A stretch of DNA of 64,000 nt from Alphaproteobacteria bacterium (GCA_021775915.1 JAJFGW010000023.1:39227-103226); one strand, 5' to 3'. Positions 34,750 through 44,288 are shown, counted from the first letter of the stretch. The notes: generated from the letters alone by a model not told the origin. Numbers and translations: made by a program.

Positions 34750-35342
34750 CGTTTAGCCTTTGCAATTTGTTTTGCGAGTTCGCGTTCAATCAATTCCGGC
34801 GCTTTCCCAACCCATTTTTTAACCGAGCGATCAACATCAAATTTTTTCGGCATTTGCACCTGTTTAACCAACACAAACATGACAACCGGTTTTTTTCGTC
34901 TTTTGCTCGCACTTTTGGCAATAAGGACGGCTGTACTTTCACTTGTCTGGACAAAGCGAAATTTAATACGGCTTGCTTTTGTAAGTCGTGCCGGTGTGGC
35001 TCTAAATTTTCCAAATTTTTTCGGCGCAAACTTGGTGGGAATTGCTAACCAGTCGGTATTTTTTGCACGGATAAGCAGCCCTTTATCAAAGGAATGAATA
35101 ATTTCAGGGGCCTTTGAATAAACTAGAGAGGCCGGGTTAATGCTGTCATTTTTATAATGTTTTACCCTCCAACTCCTAGAAAACCTCCTTGTCATTCCGG
35201 CATTGCGCACTTGTTTGCGCAGGGAGTTTTTCAGGGCAGACGCGGTTTCTTTCACGCCGAACCGGATTCCCCGCGTTAAAATTCTGTGTTCTGTCTCCAT
35301 CCCTTTTTTGATGGATTTTGTTAAACTGGTGATTATTTTCAT
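34746..35342 (-). CDS. Tail completion protein, DUF6441/HK97-gp10-like
   Basis: The 198-residue, very basic protein contains RGIRFGVKETASALKNSLR, LIRAKNTDWLAIPT and KRRKKPVVMFVLVKQV, similar to phage proteins of the gpZ/gp10 position (DUF6441 group). It functions at the head-tail interface by position. Confidence 0.65.
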   Translation of the reverse strand: MKIITSLTKSIKKGMETEHRILTRGIRFGVKETASALKNSLRKQVRNAGMTRRFSRSWRVKHYKNDSINPASLVYSKAPEIIHSFDKGLLIRAKNTDWLAIPTKFAPKKFGKFRATPARLTKASRIKFRFVQTSESTAVLIAKSASKRRKKPVVMFVLVKQVQMPKKFDVDRSVKKWVGKAPELIERELAKQIAKAKR

Positions 35343-35345
35343 GGT

Positions 35346-35654
35346 TTAAGCCGGGCGCGTGTTGAGTGTCCAAATAAGCCGGTCGGAATCACGCGCCTGC
35401 GGTTCGCCCTGCACAATGTAGGATTTCCCCTTAAAGGTAATTGTGTCGTTTTCCGCTGGGGCCGCTATATCCGCAACGCGCAGCTCAAAAACATTAGTGC
35501 CGGTTACGATCATGGTGTCGCCAATGTCCAAAATTTCATCCGGGCGGCGCGGCATAACTTTTATGGTTATGGGGTCGCCACTGGCAGGCGTGTATGTGGC
35601 GTCCTCACCCATCACAAAAAAGTTGCGCTCAACGACCAGATCAAACTTGCTCAT
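35346..35654 (-). CDS. Head-tail joining protein
   Basis: The 102-residue beta-rich protein (DATYTPASGDPITIKV, GKSYIVQGEPQARDSDRL) fits the gpFII/head-tail adaptor group, with typical size and position. It shares one base with the upstream gene. Confidence 0.62.
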   Translation of the reverse strand: MSKFDLVVERNFFVMGEDATYTPASGDPITIKVMPRRPDEILDIGDTMIVTGTNVFELRVADIAAPAENDTITFKGKSYIVQGEPQARDSDRLIWTLNTRPA

Positions 35655-36019
35655 TATTCTGAAAGCCTTTTAATGGGGCGAATAAACAGATTGCCTTCTG
35701 AAACACCATCGGCAGAAATGAACGTCATTTTGTGCGCCGGATCGACAATCTCGTGATACACAACACCGGCGAATAAAATATCCATTCGGCCCGCGCCTTG
35801 ATTTAAAGTCGGGGTTTCTTCAATCCAGTAATATGTATCGACCTCAACTTGAATACGCACCTCGTTGTAGCCAAATACAGCCGATTGATCCTCTGTAGCG
35901 TCTACGGTAAGCACTTGGCCTAGCGCTGCGGCTTGATCGTCCTCATATTCGTATCCAACAATAGGCGCTGGGGTATAATTCGGCCCGGCGAGGGCGGCTT
36001 TAATCCTATTTTCTGTCAT
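35654..36019 (-). CDS. Head protein of unknown role in the connector cluster
   Basis: The 121 residues begin MTENRIKAALAGPNYTP. It lies between the capsid gene and the head-tail joining gene. The family is not recognised. An intrinsic terminator precedes it at 36039-36072. Confidence 0.55.
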   Translation of the reverse strand: MTENRIKAALAGPNYTPAPIVGYEYEDDQAAALGQVLTVDATEDQSAVFGYNEVRIQVEVDTYYWIEETPTLNQGAGRMDILFAGVVYHEIVDPAHKMTFISADGVSEGNLFIRPIKRLSE

Positions 36020-36038
36020 GGTGATTTCCTTTCATTGT

Positions 36039-36072
36039 AAAAAAACGCCAGCCCCGGTTAAGAGGCTGGCGT
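36039..36072 (-). terminator. Intrinsic terminator after the major capsid gene
   Basis: ACGCCAGCC (36045-36053) pairs with GGCTGGCGT (36064-36072) in nine uninterrupted pairs. The leftward transcript ends in a T run (A 36039-36045 on +). Confidence 0.8.
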
Positions 36073-36098
36073 AGGGGGGTGCTAGTACAGGAGAACTC

Positions 36099-37214
36099 TT
36101 ACAGATCGCCTGAGGCGATACCTCCTTTGATAAGGACTTTCGGACGCAGACATAAAGGTAGTGGGTTGCTCTCTGAAATCAGATCAACCCAACGCCCCCC
36201 CATATCCGGCACGACTTTGGAATACTTCGGAAGGCCGACCGTATTAACGGCCTCCATCCAATCCGCAGGCGCAAAATAGCTGCGGAAAGTATCCTGCGTA
36301 CCCAAAGGCAAGAACCGGCAAGTGTTTGGCGCGATAAAGTCCCGCGAAACGGTGGTGCCGTCTTCCTGTAAATGGGTAGCTTTGCCGCGGTACTCAACCC
36401 ACGTAATATCCTGCCAGACAAAACCTTTGCGAACATCGCGCCGCAAGGGTTCCGTTGCCTGCTGAATGCTGCCGGGAAGACCGGGGCCACTGGCTGGTAC
36501 AAAACCACCCATGTTTGCAGCCTGTGCAGCATTATTCAGATAATACTTGAAGGATTCCTCAACTTTCGGATGGGTTGTGAGCGATTTGAAGAACGAAGGA
36601 CTACACAAAGCAATAACGCCGGAGAGTGTGTCGCCCTCAAGATTGTCTTCAATAAGGCCCCATACCTCCTGCGTCTTTTCCTGTAGTTTGGTTGTGTCAG
36701 TTCCAAGGACAAAATTAACCTTGTTTTCTGCAACTCCAAACTCACCGAAAATATCAAGCAAGGTAGAACCGTCCGCATCAAGGATTTCTCCGGCAATTGC
36801 TCCAGCTTTCAGGTGCTCGTAAGTAATATCGTGCTTTTTGGAAATTTCCTCTAACCGGTCGGCTACTTCCTTTTCGGGAGTTTTCAACTGGTCGGGGCTT
36901 CCAAATTCTCGCACGTCCTGAATATCAGAGGGGAGAATCCGATCATCAAGCGGTAAATGCGGAATTTGAAAATACCGCAATTCTCGCTTGCCACGGACGT
37001 TTTTAGCGGCCTGTGTTCCCCGCGGTTGGCTTTGAATAAGATTCAAAACCCCTTTATTGATTTCCACAGCAACGGACGTGGTAGTCACGCCCTTTTGTGA
37101 AAAAATCCCTAAAGAGTTAATCAAACCGTATTGATTAGGGAACAGGTTAATGGCGTCAGTAAGTTCTTTGACGGAGAAGCCATCTCCGCCAAATACATCA
37201 ACAATATTAGGCAT
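36099..37214 (-). CDS. Major capsid protein (lambda gpE family)
   Basis: The 371-residue protein matches the Phage_cap_E group: INLFPNQYGLINSLGIF, GVTTTSVAVEINKGVLNLI, PHLPLDDRI, AGAIAGEILDADGSTL and WVEYRGKATH. It assembles the HK97-fold shell. The following terminator suggests it is expressed in excess. It sits 3 bp after the decoration gene. Confidence 0.93.
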   Translation of the reverse strand: MPNIVDVFGGDGFSVKELTDAINLFPNQYGLINSLGIFSQKGVTTTSVAVEINKGVLNLIQSQPRGTQAAKNVRGKRELRYFQIPHLPLDDRILPSDIQDVREFGSPDQLKTPEKEVADRLEEISKKHDITYEHLKAGAIAGEILDADGSTLLDIFGEFGVAENKVNFVLGTDTTKLQEKTQEVWGLIEDNLEGDTLSGVIALCSPSFFKSLTTHPKVEESFKYYLNNAAQAANMGGFVPASGPGLPGSIQQATEPLRRDVRKGFVWQDITWVEYRGKATHLQEDGTTVSRDFIAPNTCRFLPLGTQDTFRSYFAPADWMEAVNTVGLPKYSKVVPDMGGRWVDLISESNPLPLCLRPKVLIKGGIASGDL

Positions 37215-37217
37215 TGT

Positions 37218-37880
37218 TTAGGCTCCTTGTGTTGAGAGGATTCCAACACCCTGCAAGCCCGCTTTCATAGCGGCCCGCTTGGTGGTGTCATCGACTGTTG
37301 AGTGGAAAATTAACCCTTGTTCGGAAACGATTGAGTCTCGCGCTAATACAAGGGCATTGGTGACATCGGCGGCGGTAGCGTCCACTTCCTCCAAAAGTAC
37401 GGATACAGCATCGGCTAGGCCGGTTACGTCGCCGTCTTTGGCAAAATCATATTTGCCGTCGCCGGTTACATCGACCGTGAACTTGTCACCGACAATGAAG
37501 TCGGCGGCACCGTCACTAATGGTGAAGTTAAGATGACCGCCCACGTAGGCAACGGCGACCGTCGTATCTGCCAACCGGAAACCGGACGGCGTAAAGACGG
37601 CAAATGTACCGGCGTTTGCAGCTGCGGCTATACACACCAAATCATAGGTGCCTACTTCCGCTAAAGCCCCAAGCGTTATGGCACTAATTGCGCCGTCGCC
37701 GGTGTTGCCACCATCTGCCGTAGCATTGGCAGCGGTCTTTGTACGTTCACCCAGCACCGTGCCGGGTTTCAGTACACCGGCACCGCTAACAATAGTCGCG
37801 GTGCTACGGCTGTAATGTGAGGGCTGTTCAAAAAGAACAACGTCCCCGATTACGTTTTTTTCCAAAATTGGATTAACCAT
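37218..37880 (-). CDS. Head decoration protein (gpD-like)
   Basis: The 220-residue protein starts MVNPILEKNVIGDVVLFEQ with the decoration-like segment PSHYSRSTATIVSGAGVLKPGTVLG. It is about twice the length of lambda gpD, carrying an extra beta-rich central domain (GTFAVFTPSGFRLADTTVA). It stabilises the capsid. Confidence 0.8.
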   Translation of the reverse strand: MVNPILEKNVIGDVVLFEQPSHYSRSTATIVSGAGVLKPGTVLGERTKTAANATADGGNTGDGAISAITLGALAEVGTYDLVCIAAAANAGTFAVFTPSGFRLADTTVAVAYVGGHLNFTISDGAADFIVGDKFTVDVTGDGKYDFAKDGDVTGLADAVSVLLEEVDATAADVTNALVLARDSIVSEQGLIFHSTVDDTTKRAAMKAGLQGVGILSTQGA

Positions 37881-37884
37881 GAGA

Positions 37885-38400
37885 TTACTCCTTCATTCCA
37901 AGTTTGTGTTTGACGGCAGCAACCACGCGCCCGGTACCGGAACGGCTACGAGCAGATTGTTGGCTACTGATTACAGAGGTTTGCGAAGATGCTTTAAGCT
38001 CGCGGTTACGCTTTGCTAAAAGTCGCTTACGGACTTGCTTTGCGGAATATCCTTTACGGACAAATCCATCTGCCAGTGCCGGTTTTCCGTACAGTTTGCA
38101 AAGAGAAGAAATTTCAAGCATTTCTTTGCGCGCTGCGCTGCGGCCTTGGCTGTACGCGGTTTCTTTCTCATCTTCGTCTTCGAGTGACTCGTCCTCATCT
38201 TCTTCAATAAGGTTTTCGTCGTCGTCCTCGTCGATGAGGCTTTCGTCGTCGTCTTCACCTTCGAGGTTTTCCTCTTGGTCTTCCTCATTTTCTGCTTCTT
38301 CATCCTCAATAGGATCAATCAGCTTTTCGTCTTCGTCCGGGTTGTCTTGCGTTTTAACCGCCCGGCGCTTCCGACCTACTACTAGATTTTTAAGTCCCAT
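37885..38400 (-). CDS. Nested scaffolding protein (Nu3-like), internal start in the protease gene
   Basis: ATG at 38400 (MGLKNLVVGRKRR) is in the protease frame. It is preceded by AAAGGA 9 bp upstream, a good ribosome site for an internal position. The 171-residue product would contain only the acidic scaffold region, as lambda Nu3 does inside gene C. Confidence 0.65.
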   Translation of the reverse strand: MGLKNLVVGRKRRAVKTQDNPDEDEKLIDPIEDEEAENEEDQEENLEGEDDDESLIDEDDDENLIEEDEDESLEDEDEKETAYSQGRSAARKEMLEISSLCKLYGKPALADGFVRKGYSAKQVRKRLLAKRNRELKASSQTSVISSQQSARSRSGTGRVVAAVKHKLGMKE

Positions 38401-39372
38401 AGTTTGCTTTCCTTTAGTTGGAGTTAATGAATCTCCGGACAGCCCGGAGGTACTTTCGCGGGCGGCAAGCCCGGAAACTGGATTATTTTTTTTCTGTTCG
38501 AGATCTGATAAAAGCGTTTCTATGACTTCATCGAAATTCGCTATACCGTCCGCGAGGCCCGCTTCCACGGCTTCTTTGCCGTCAAAACAATCTGCTTCGG
38601 TTCCTATAATTTTGCTTTCCGGCAAGTCGCGGTGCTTGGCGACGGTTTCAGTAAAAATGCTGTAAACCGTATCGACGCGGGCCTGCATTCGTGTTTGTGC
38701 ATCTTCTGAAAGTGGAGAATGCGGCCAGCCGTCAATTTTGCGCGCTCCCGCAAAGATCGGCGTGTATTGTAAACCGACCTTTTCATCAAAGCCGGATTGA
38801 TCGAGGTGAACCGCGACTACACCGATTGAACCCACGCCGCCTGTGCGAGGTAAGAAAATTTTATCTGCGGCGGCGGCAATGGCATAAGCCGCAGAATAAG
38901 AATGCTCATTAGCAAAAGCATAAATTGGCTTTTCGCTGCGGTGAGCAGCTATGTAATCGACTAAATCAAAGACGCCGCTTGCCTCGCCGCCGCCGCTATC
39001 AATATCAAGCAGCACGGCGTCAATATCTCCGCGCTGCATAGCTTCGTCAAAATCCTCACGGATAGCGTCATAAGACCGCAAACCGGAGGCGGCATCCAAG
39101 GAACCCCCGCGCTGTACTAAAGTGCCGTGAACGGGAATAACCGCTATGGAGTGCTGGCCGGGGTCAAGTGGTGAAGTATTACCGGACAGAAACGGGTCTT
39201 CTACCATTTCCTGCATAGCCTCTGTCACCTCAATGTCCTCAAAAAGCCGCGGTGCGAGGACGTTGAGGACGGTTTGCAGTTTGCGCGGGTGCATAAGCAG
39301 GGGTTCTTCAAAAAGGCGCGCAGCAATGTTTGGCAGGCGCGTTTGAGCGCCCACGGTTATTTCGTTTGGCAT
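37885..39372 (-). CDS. S49-family capsid maturation protease with fused scaffold
   Basis: The 495 residues have an N-terminal signal-peptide-peptidase (SppA/gpC) domain with IDSGGGEASGVFDL, the catalytic serine in EHSYSAAYAIA (near 160) and the lysine region further on. The C-terminal third is a scaffold-like segment with a striking acidic low-complexity run (about residues 345-400, repeats of DDDES-L-I-DEDDDEN). It cleaves and organises the prohead. A nested start encodes the scaffold alone. Confidence 0.88.
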   Translation of the reverse strand: MPNEITVGAQTRLPNIAARLFEEPLLMHPRKLQTVLNVLAPRLFEDIEVTEAMQEMVEDPFLSGNTSPLDPGQHSIAVIPVHGTLVQRGGSLDAASGLRSYDAIREDFDEAMQRGDIDAVLLDIDSGGGEASGVFDLVDYIAAHRSEKPIYAFANEHSYSAAYAIAAAADKIFLPRTGGVGSIGVVAVHLDQSGFDEKVGLQYTPIFAGARKIDGWPHSPLSEDAQTRMQARVDTVYSIFTETVAKHRDLPESKIIGTEADCFDGKEAVEAGLADGIANFDEVIETLLSDLEQKKNNPVSGLAARESTSGLSGDSLTPTKGKQTMGLKNLVVGRKRRAVKTQDNPDEDEKLIDPIEDEEAENEEDQEENLEGEDDDESLIDEDDDENLIEEDEDESLEDEDEKETAYSQGRSAARKEMLEISSLCKLYGKPALADGFVRKGYSAKQVRKRLLAKRNRELKASSQTSVISSQQSARSRSGTGRVVAAVKHKLGMKE

Positions 39373-39378
39373 GTGTGA

Positions 39379-40950
39379 TTACTCCGTTTTGATTAAATCG
39401 AGTTCGTCGGCTTCTGCGTCGGACTCTTCCTGTTTGTCTGGGTCTTGCGCCGGGTCTGTAGGCTGCGCATGTCCCTTGTCGCTAACCGCGCGCGGGTCTG
39501 TGTCATAAACAAGACCAAGGGAGTCTGCCCGGCTAATATCAGCGTGGCTCTCTTGGTCAACTTCGGACACGTCATAACCACGGCGACCCGCAACGTCGGT
39601 GCGGCTTAAAAATCCGCTGCGTACTGCGACCTTATCGGCAGTAGCTTCCTGCTGTGGATTGACATACGGCCAGCCCGGCGTAAGCCACTTAACCTTTAGG
39701 AAAGGGCGCGGATTAAAGGCGAAATCCTCCGCCTCGAACAATCCGACCTTGAACGATTCAAACATAAATGTGCGCCATACTGGCGTACAGAATTGCGCGA
39801 TCAAAAGCTGGTTTTGGAATTGCTCCCAAATGCGCTGGGCCTCATTCAAACCCCACCGGATAGATGAAAAGTTTACGCCGCTTAAATCGCCGGTCATGGC
39901 TTCATACATAACGTCGGAACCAGCCGCCGCCGCGCGCAGATTCATTTTAACAAACGGGTCGTAAGTGCTGCCTACGTCTGCCGGTTCTGCCGTTTTAACT
40001 TCCTGTCCGGGGTCTAGGTAAAGACCGGTGCCCGGTTCTAAATCAGTTTCAAAAGGTCGGGATTCATCACTGCCGCCACCCACGCTGGCGAGGGCCTCCG
40101 CTATTTCTTCATCTAAAACGCTTCGTTCATCATCTGCCGGTGAGGTAATGAAAAAGGTGAGATAGGCGGCAAACTTTTTACGGACAAGCTCGGCGTCTTC
40201 ATATTCCATGAGATCCAGCATCCGTAAAATGGAACTGGCAATTTTAGGAAAGCCGCGGGTTTGTCCGGGGCGCTCGACTTCAAAGATATGCAGAATTTCG
40301 TCAGCTGGTACGCGAATGCGGCGGGCTGGGTCACGGATACCGAGCATTTCGTTCGGGTGTTCTTTCCAGAGGTGGTACGCAACAACCCGGTCAAGAGCAT
40401 CAAATTCAATGCCCTGCACGATCTTCCCACCATCGGAAAGATGCACGTTGTAAACATGATCGAGGTGGTCGGCTTCCAGCACTTTTAATTGAAACGGAAT
40501 AAGCAAATTGAAATCATCTGTGGGCCTAAAAATTTTACGGACTAAAACCTCGCCAGATTGATAGACTGAGCGCACAATGAGCGCTTGCAAGCCGTAAAAA
40601 TCTAATCGGCCGTCTGCGTCGGCCTCCATAACCCACTCATTCCATGCTTCTTTGATTGCGGCCTGAAAGCTTTTGTCGCCGCCTTTAGGAATAGGCCGGA
40701 TGCCGTTACCGACCACGTTAGCCACAAAGGAACGGTCGGCGCGGCGCATCCACGGAATATTGCGGACTTGATCGCGGGCGCGGTCACGCATACGGCCCAA
40801 AGAACCATTAACAAGCGCATTGATAGCGGCGCTCGATGGACGGTAATTTTTCATCCGGCGACCGGTGCTTGCTGCATCAAAGCCGCTTGTAAAACCATTA
40901 TTAGCCCGGATGGGCTTACCATTCGGGCCTAAAAGTGTTGGCTTTTTCAT
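39379..40950 (-). CDS. Portal protein (lambda gpB family)
   Basis: The 523-residue protein has portal motifs: SSAAINALVNGSLGRMRDRARD, YQSGEVLVRKI, ILHIFEVERPGQTRGFP and YEAMTGDLSGVNFSSIRWG. It forms the dodecameric vertex through which DNA is packaged. It starts 3 bp after gpW and ends 6 bp before the protease gene. Confidence 0.92.
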   Translation of the reverse strand: MKKPTLLGPNGKPIRANNGFTSGFDAASTGRRMKNYRPSSAAINALVNGSLGRMRDRARDQVRNIPWMRRADRSFVANVVGNGIRPIPKGGDKSFQAAIKEAWNEWVMEADADGRLDFYGLQALIVRSVYQSGEVLVRKIFRPTDDFNLLIPFQLKVLEADHLDHVYNVHLSDGGKIVQGIEFDALDRVVAYHLWKEHPNEMLGIRDPARRIRVPADEILHIFEVERPGQTRGFPKIASSILRMLDLMEYEDAELVRKKFAAYLTFFITSPADDERSVLDEEIAEALASVGGGSDESRPFETDLEPGTGLYLDPGQEVKTAEPADVGSTYDPFVKMNLRAAAAGSDVMYEAMTGDLSGVNFSSIRWGLNEAQRIWEQFQNQLLIAQFCTPVWRTFMFESFKVGLFEAEDFAFNPRPFLKVKWLTPGWPYVNPQQEATADKVAVRSGFLSRTDVAGRRGYDVSEVDQESHADISRADSLGLVYDTDPRAVSDKGHAQPTDPAQDPDKQEESDAEADELDLIKTE

Positions 40951-40953
40951 GTC

Positions 40954-41169
40954 TTAGATTCCCCTTTTGCTCCGCAAGTGAACGCGGCGCGATTTGCTAA
41001 TCCCCGCTTCTTTGTTAAGAACGCGGCGAATGGTGTTGATTGCTCGCTCCATATCGGAAAGATTTTGATATTCGATGGTCTTGCCGTCATAGGTGAGCCG
41101 TCTTGTGCCGCTGGCATAGGAGCGCTCAAGCTCCGCCAGCATTTCCGGTGTGTAGGTTATGTCAGCCAT
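40954..41169 (-). CDS. Head-tail connector gpW-like protein
   Basis: The 71-residue protein has the gpW pattern YTPEMLAELERSYASGTRRL and YQNLSDMERAINTIRRVLN, between terminase and portal as in lambda. It is needed to complete filled heads. Confidence 0.82.
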   Translation of the reverse strand: MADITYTPEMLAELERSYASGTRRLTYDGKTIEYQNLSDMERAINTIRRVLNKEAGISKSRRVHLRSKRGI

Positions 41170-41184
41170 GTTTAAAGTTTCCTT

Positions 41185-43188
41185 TTAGGATTTTACCCGT
41201 ATCCGCCGCCGCGGTTTTCGGGTGGGTTTAGGTTTAGGTGTTGTGTCCTGTTCTCCAGCCTCAGGCATTTCTTTAGGTTCCTCAGGTTTGGCGGTCGGTT
41301 TTGGGACTTGCTTTAGTTGATTTTCTAAAGCGAGTAAGTCGCCTTGAATAGCGTCTTGTGGTACTTCTCGCAGGGTGGCCAGGGCGCGCCATTTCTCGAC
41401 GGTAAAGCGGCTAATCTCGCAACGCTCCGCCGCTGCCATGTTATAAACGCGGCAATCAAGAAAGTGGTTTTCACCGCTAACCATCCATTCTGTAGTCTCG
41501 CGCCCATTGCGCTGGTGTGTCACAAGGCTTTCAGAGGTAAGCTGCTTAAAATAATTTTCGTCACAGCCGGTTGAAAAATGGCAGTAACCGTATGGGTCTG
41601 TTTCTTCTCCTTCCGCTTGTCCTTCCAGCCGCAAATAGGCGTAAAATTCAGACTTGGCCTGCCAGCCACCGACCGGCCACATTCGCATAGACCCTCTTTT
41701 CTTTCGTTTGCCGGTAAAGGTTACGTCTATTTTTGACGCTGTACCCAAAACCGGAGCCTGCGCACCGCCAACGCCTTTAACAGCAATTGCCCGCGGTTTG
41801 CCGCGCGCCCATTTATAAACAAGGTGGGTCATGTAACCGCTGTCTATTGCCAGCATGTCGCATTGGTAAGCTTTGCCCCACGCATTCTCGTAATAGCGGC
41901 TGTAAAGATCGTCGAGCTGCTTCCATGTTGTCGGGTGGCCGGTATCGCCGGGCAGAAAGCCTATGTCGATAACCCAGCTTGTTTTGCCAATGCCCCAGCC
42001 GACGACTTCAAAGTAAAAGCCGTCTTTTTGAACATCGACGCCGACCGTGATAATCAGCGCGCCTTGTGGAATAAAGCCCAGCCGGTAATCTTCGCGCAGC
42101 GTAAGAAGCCGTTTCCAATCCGGCGCGTCGCCGCGTTCCTCCCAAGGAATCCCCAGCCAAAGGTTATAAAAAGTTTTCAGTTCGCGCGGGCTATCCTTGG
42201 CAGCGAGAAATGCCTCGACCATCTTGTCCCATGTCGTAAAGGGCGAATAGAGCGCATTGATTTGAAAGCCGGGATGGGTGCCGTTTGGATTGCGGATTAT
42301 CCACCGGCCTCCGGCCAGCATTATGCGCTTTTCGTGGTGTTCAATAACGCAGCCATTATGTTCGCAGACATAGTACGCCATGAAAGGCGGCTTGGTGTTA
42401 AACTTTAAACCGCCCTTAAAAGGTTCCTGCGAAATTGGAAAAAACCGCAATTCCTGTTCGCCGCCGCAATGCGGACATGCAATTTCATAGACGCGCTGGT
42501 CTGATTCCTCATAGGCGCGCGTGACCCGGCTAATGGATTTGACGGTCGGTGTCGAAACTTCAAAACATTTCGCTGTACCGGAATCGTGAAAACCAATCTG
42601 GCGTGCGTTTGCCATTTTGTCCGGGTCGCCCTGGCCCCCGCAATCTAATGCCCACTCGTCCCAATCATCTTTAAGCAGATACCGGATGGATTTTTGCCGT
42701 AAACCCGCAGCGGAGTTTGCGCCGGTAATAACCAGAAATCCGCCCGGAAACTTTTTAAACATAGATGTTGAGGCACCATCACGGCTTTTGTTTTCCGCAA
42801 CCTTGTTGCCCCAATCATTTTCCTCAATGTTCGGCCCTAGCTTTTCGCGCGACCAAGCCTTGCCTGCGTCCATAGTCGGATGAACCACCATAGTCGGGCC
42901 GGGTGCTACGTCGATAATGTATCCGACGAAATTTGTAATCCCTTCCGATCCTGATACTTGCGCCGATTTCATAAGCGTTACGCGGTCGCAGGGATGTTGC
43001 GGCGAAAGGCAATCCATAACCTCGACAAGAAACGGCGTCCGGTCGTTGCGCCACTTGCCGGGAAAGGACGTGGTTTCAGCTGGTAAAACCCGCTGCGCCT
43101 GCGCCCATTCCGATACGTTGTAATCCGGGTCGGGCTTGATGCCTTTAGCAAATGCCTGCCGGTAAACTTCACTCGCTGAGGCTAACAT
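41185..43188 (-). CDS. Terminase large subunit (gpA family)
   Basis: I choose the start at 43188 (MLASASEVYRQAF) because GGAGG lies 9 bp upstream. The 667-residue product has a GpA ATPase region (MKSAQVSGSEGITNF near 95 replacing a canonical Walker A; MANARQIGFHDSG), KMVEAFLAAKDSPRELKTFYN and the nuclease part with VGVDVQKDGFYFEVVGWG and CDMLAIDSGYMTH. The C-terminal tail is proline- and lysine-rich. It cuts and pumps phage DNA. It overlaps TerS by 20 bp. Confidence 0.92.
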   Translation of the reverse strand: MLASASEVYRQAFAKGIKPDPDYNVSEWAQAQRVLPAETTSFPGKWRNDRTPFLVEVMDCLSPQHPCDRVTLMKSAQVSGSEGITNFVGYIIDVAPGPTMVVHPTMDAGKAWSREKLGPNIEENDWGNKVAENKSRDGASTSMFKKFPGGFLVITGANSAAGLRQKSIRYLLKDDWDEWALDCGGQGDPDKMANARQIGFHDSGTAKCFEVSTPTVKSISRVTRAYEESDQRVYEIACPHCGGEQELRFFPISQEPFKGGLKFNTKPPFMAYYVCEHNGCVIEHHEKRIMLAGGRWIIRNPNGTHPGFQINALYSPFTTWDKMVEAFLAAKDSPRELKTFYNLWLGIPWEERGDAPDWKRLLTLREDYRLGFIPQGALIITVGVDVQKDGFYFEVVGWGIGKTSWVIDIGFLPGDTGHPTTWKQLDDLYSRYYENAWGKAYQCDMLAIDSGYMTHLVYKWARGKPRAIAVKGVGGAQAPVLGTASKIDVTFTGKRKKRGSMRMWPVGGWQAKSEFYAYLRLEGQAEGEETDPYGYCHFSTGCDENYFKQLTSESLVTHQRNGRETTEWMVSGENHFLDCRVYNMAAAERCEISRFTVEKWRALATLREVPQDAIQGDLLALENQLKQVPKPTAKPEEPKEMPEAGEQDTTPKPKPTRKPRRRIRVKS

Positions 43189-43699
43189 CGTTTGAAGCCT
43201 CCATAAGTGCATCACGAATTTTAAGGCGTAGGAATTTAGCGATTTCTTTTTCGTCGGTCATGCCGACGACTGTTCCTGCCACTTCCTGCGGTATTGATAA
43301 AAATATGTCCCGCAAAAGCCGGGAAATATCGAAAGCCTCCCTTTCTACTTCTTCCTTTTTTACAAGCTTTCCCGCCCGTTCCTCGTAATCCAGTTGCGCC
43401 AGCTTTGCTTGATATGCCTCGCGGGCGCTGCGGAATTTTGCAAAGGAGGTATGCCCGTTTGTTTGCGGTTCTCCCGCGTCCGCTGCGTCAAAGCCTTCTG
43501 CCGGTATAGGGTCGTTTTCATCGTCATTGAGGCGGCGCGCTGGGTCGGCAAGCTGCGCCAGCACTGAATCCGCAACGTCGGGGTCAATGCGCTTTTTTTC
43601 ATCCGTGGGGATTTTCCCCTGTTGAACAAGCTTATTGACGTATTGCCGTGAAACGTCCTTCCGGCGGGCATATTCGGATTGCGAAATAGGCTCCGCCAT
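43169..43699 (-). CDS. Terminase small subunit (Nu1-like)
   Basis: The 176 residues begin with an HTH (SQSEYARRKDVSRQYVNKLVQQGKI) as in Nu1 and end in a TerL-interacting helical part (EREAFDISRLLRDIFLSIP). It recognises the packaging start site, probably located in or near the gene-free stretch 43700-43822. First gene of the late leftward set. Confidence 0.8.
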   Translation of the reverse strand: MAEPISQSEYARRKDVSRQYVNKLVQQGKIPTDEKKRIDPDVADSVLAQLADPARRLNDDENDPIPAEGFDAADAGEPQTNGHTSFAKFRSAREAYQAKLAQLDYEERAGKLVKKEEVEREAFDISRLLRDIFLSIPQEVAGTVVGMTDEKEIAKFLRLKIRDALMEASNDVSLSE

Positions 43700-43718
43700 T
43701 GATTTTAACCTCTTTGAA

Positions 43719-43743
43719 AAAAGACCCGAAAAACGGTCTTTTT
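43719..43743. terminator. Bidirectional hairpin upstream of TerS
   Basis: AAGACC (43721-43726) pairs with GGTCTT (43735-43740), with A and T runs outside, so U-tracts occur on either strand. It separates the late operon start from neighbouring transcripts. Confidence 0.5.
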
Positions 43744-43822
43744 ATTGGAGTTTTGAGGCCCGTCGAGAGTATCCTCGGAAGGCATTAAGTTATTGAAACC
43801 ACTCATAAAAAGGAGATAATGA

Positions 43823-44152
43823 ATGGGCGAGATAAAACAAATTGTAGATGTGCTGCATGAAGCTTGGGATAAGGAACCAGAGCTACTTGAAGAGTTAGGC
43901 TTGGGTAAGATGTTTGATATTTATAAGAGCACTCTCGACAAAGCTGACATTGATAAACCGGTTGTTTTCGTTTCTTACTCTGTAAAAGAGGTTTTAGAAA
44001 TGCTTGAAACTTACGAATTAAGCCTAGATATGACAGAGGCAGAAATTCATACGGCGCTCGTATATGCCGCAGAGCGCGGTTATGAATTTAGCGACGAAAC
44101 AGACCTTATTCAGTCCATTCAAGATGCTCATAAAGTTTTAACCACCCACTGA
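43823..44152 (+). CDS. Small acidic protein of unknown function
   Basis: The 109-residue acidic helical protein (MGEIKQIVDVLHEAWDKEPE) has no recognised domain. AAGGAG precedes its ATG and a strong terminator follows it, so it is an independently transcribed single gene opposite to the late operon. Such morons often affect the host. Confidence 0.72.
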   Translation: MGEIKQIVDVLHEAWDKEPELLEELGLGKMFDIYKSTLDKADIDKPVVFVSYSVKEVLEMLETYELSLDMTEAEIHTALVYAAERGYEFSDETDLIQSIQDAHKVLTTH

Positions 44153-44165
44153 AAATGCAAAAAAG

Positions 44166-44199
44166 AAAAGGGGCAGGCCCGAAGGTCTGCCCCTTTTTT
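44166..44199 (+). terminator. Strong intrinsic terminator
   Basis: AAAAGGGGCAG pairs with CTGCCCCTTTT (44166-44176 with 44187-44197), with T run to 44199. It ends the single-gene transcript from 43823. Confidence 0.88.
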
Positions 44200-44288
44200 A
44201 GTGCCGACAGGGAGGTAATTATTGGAGCGTGAGGGTCGGTACTGCCCCGCCTTCTCCGTGGAGGAACCCACGGCGCTTTAATTTTAAG

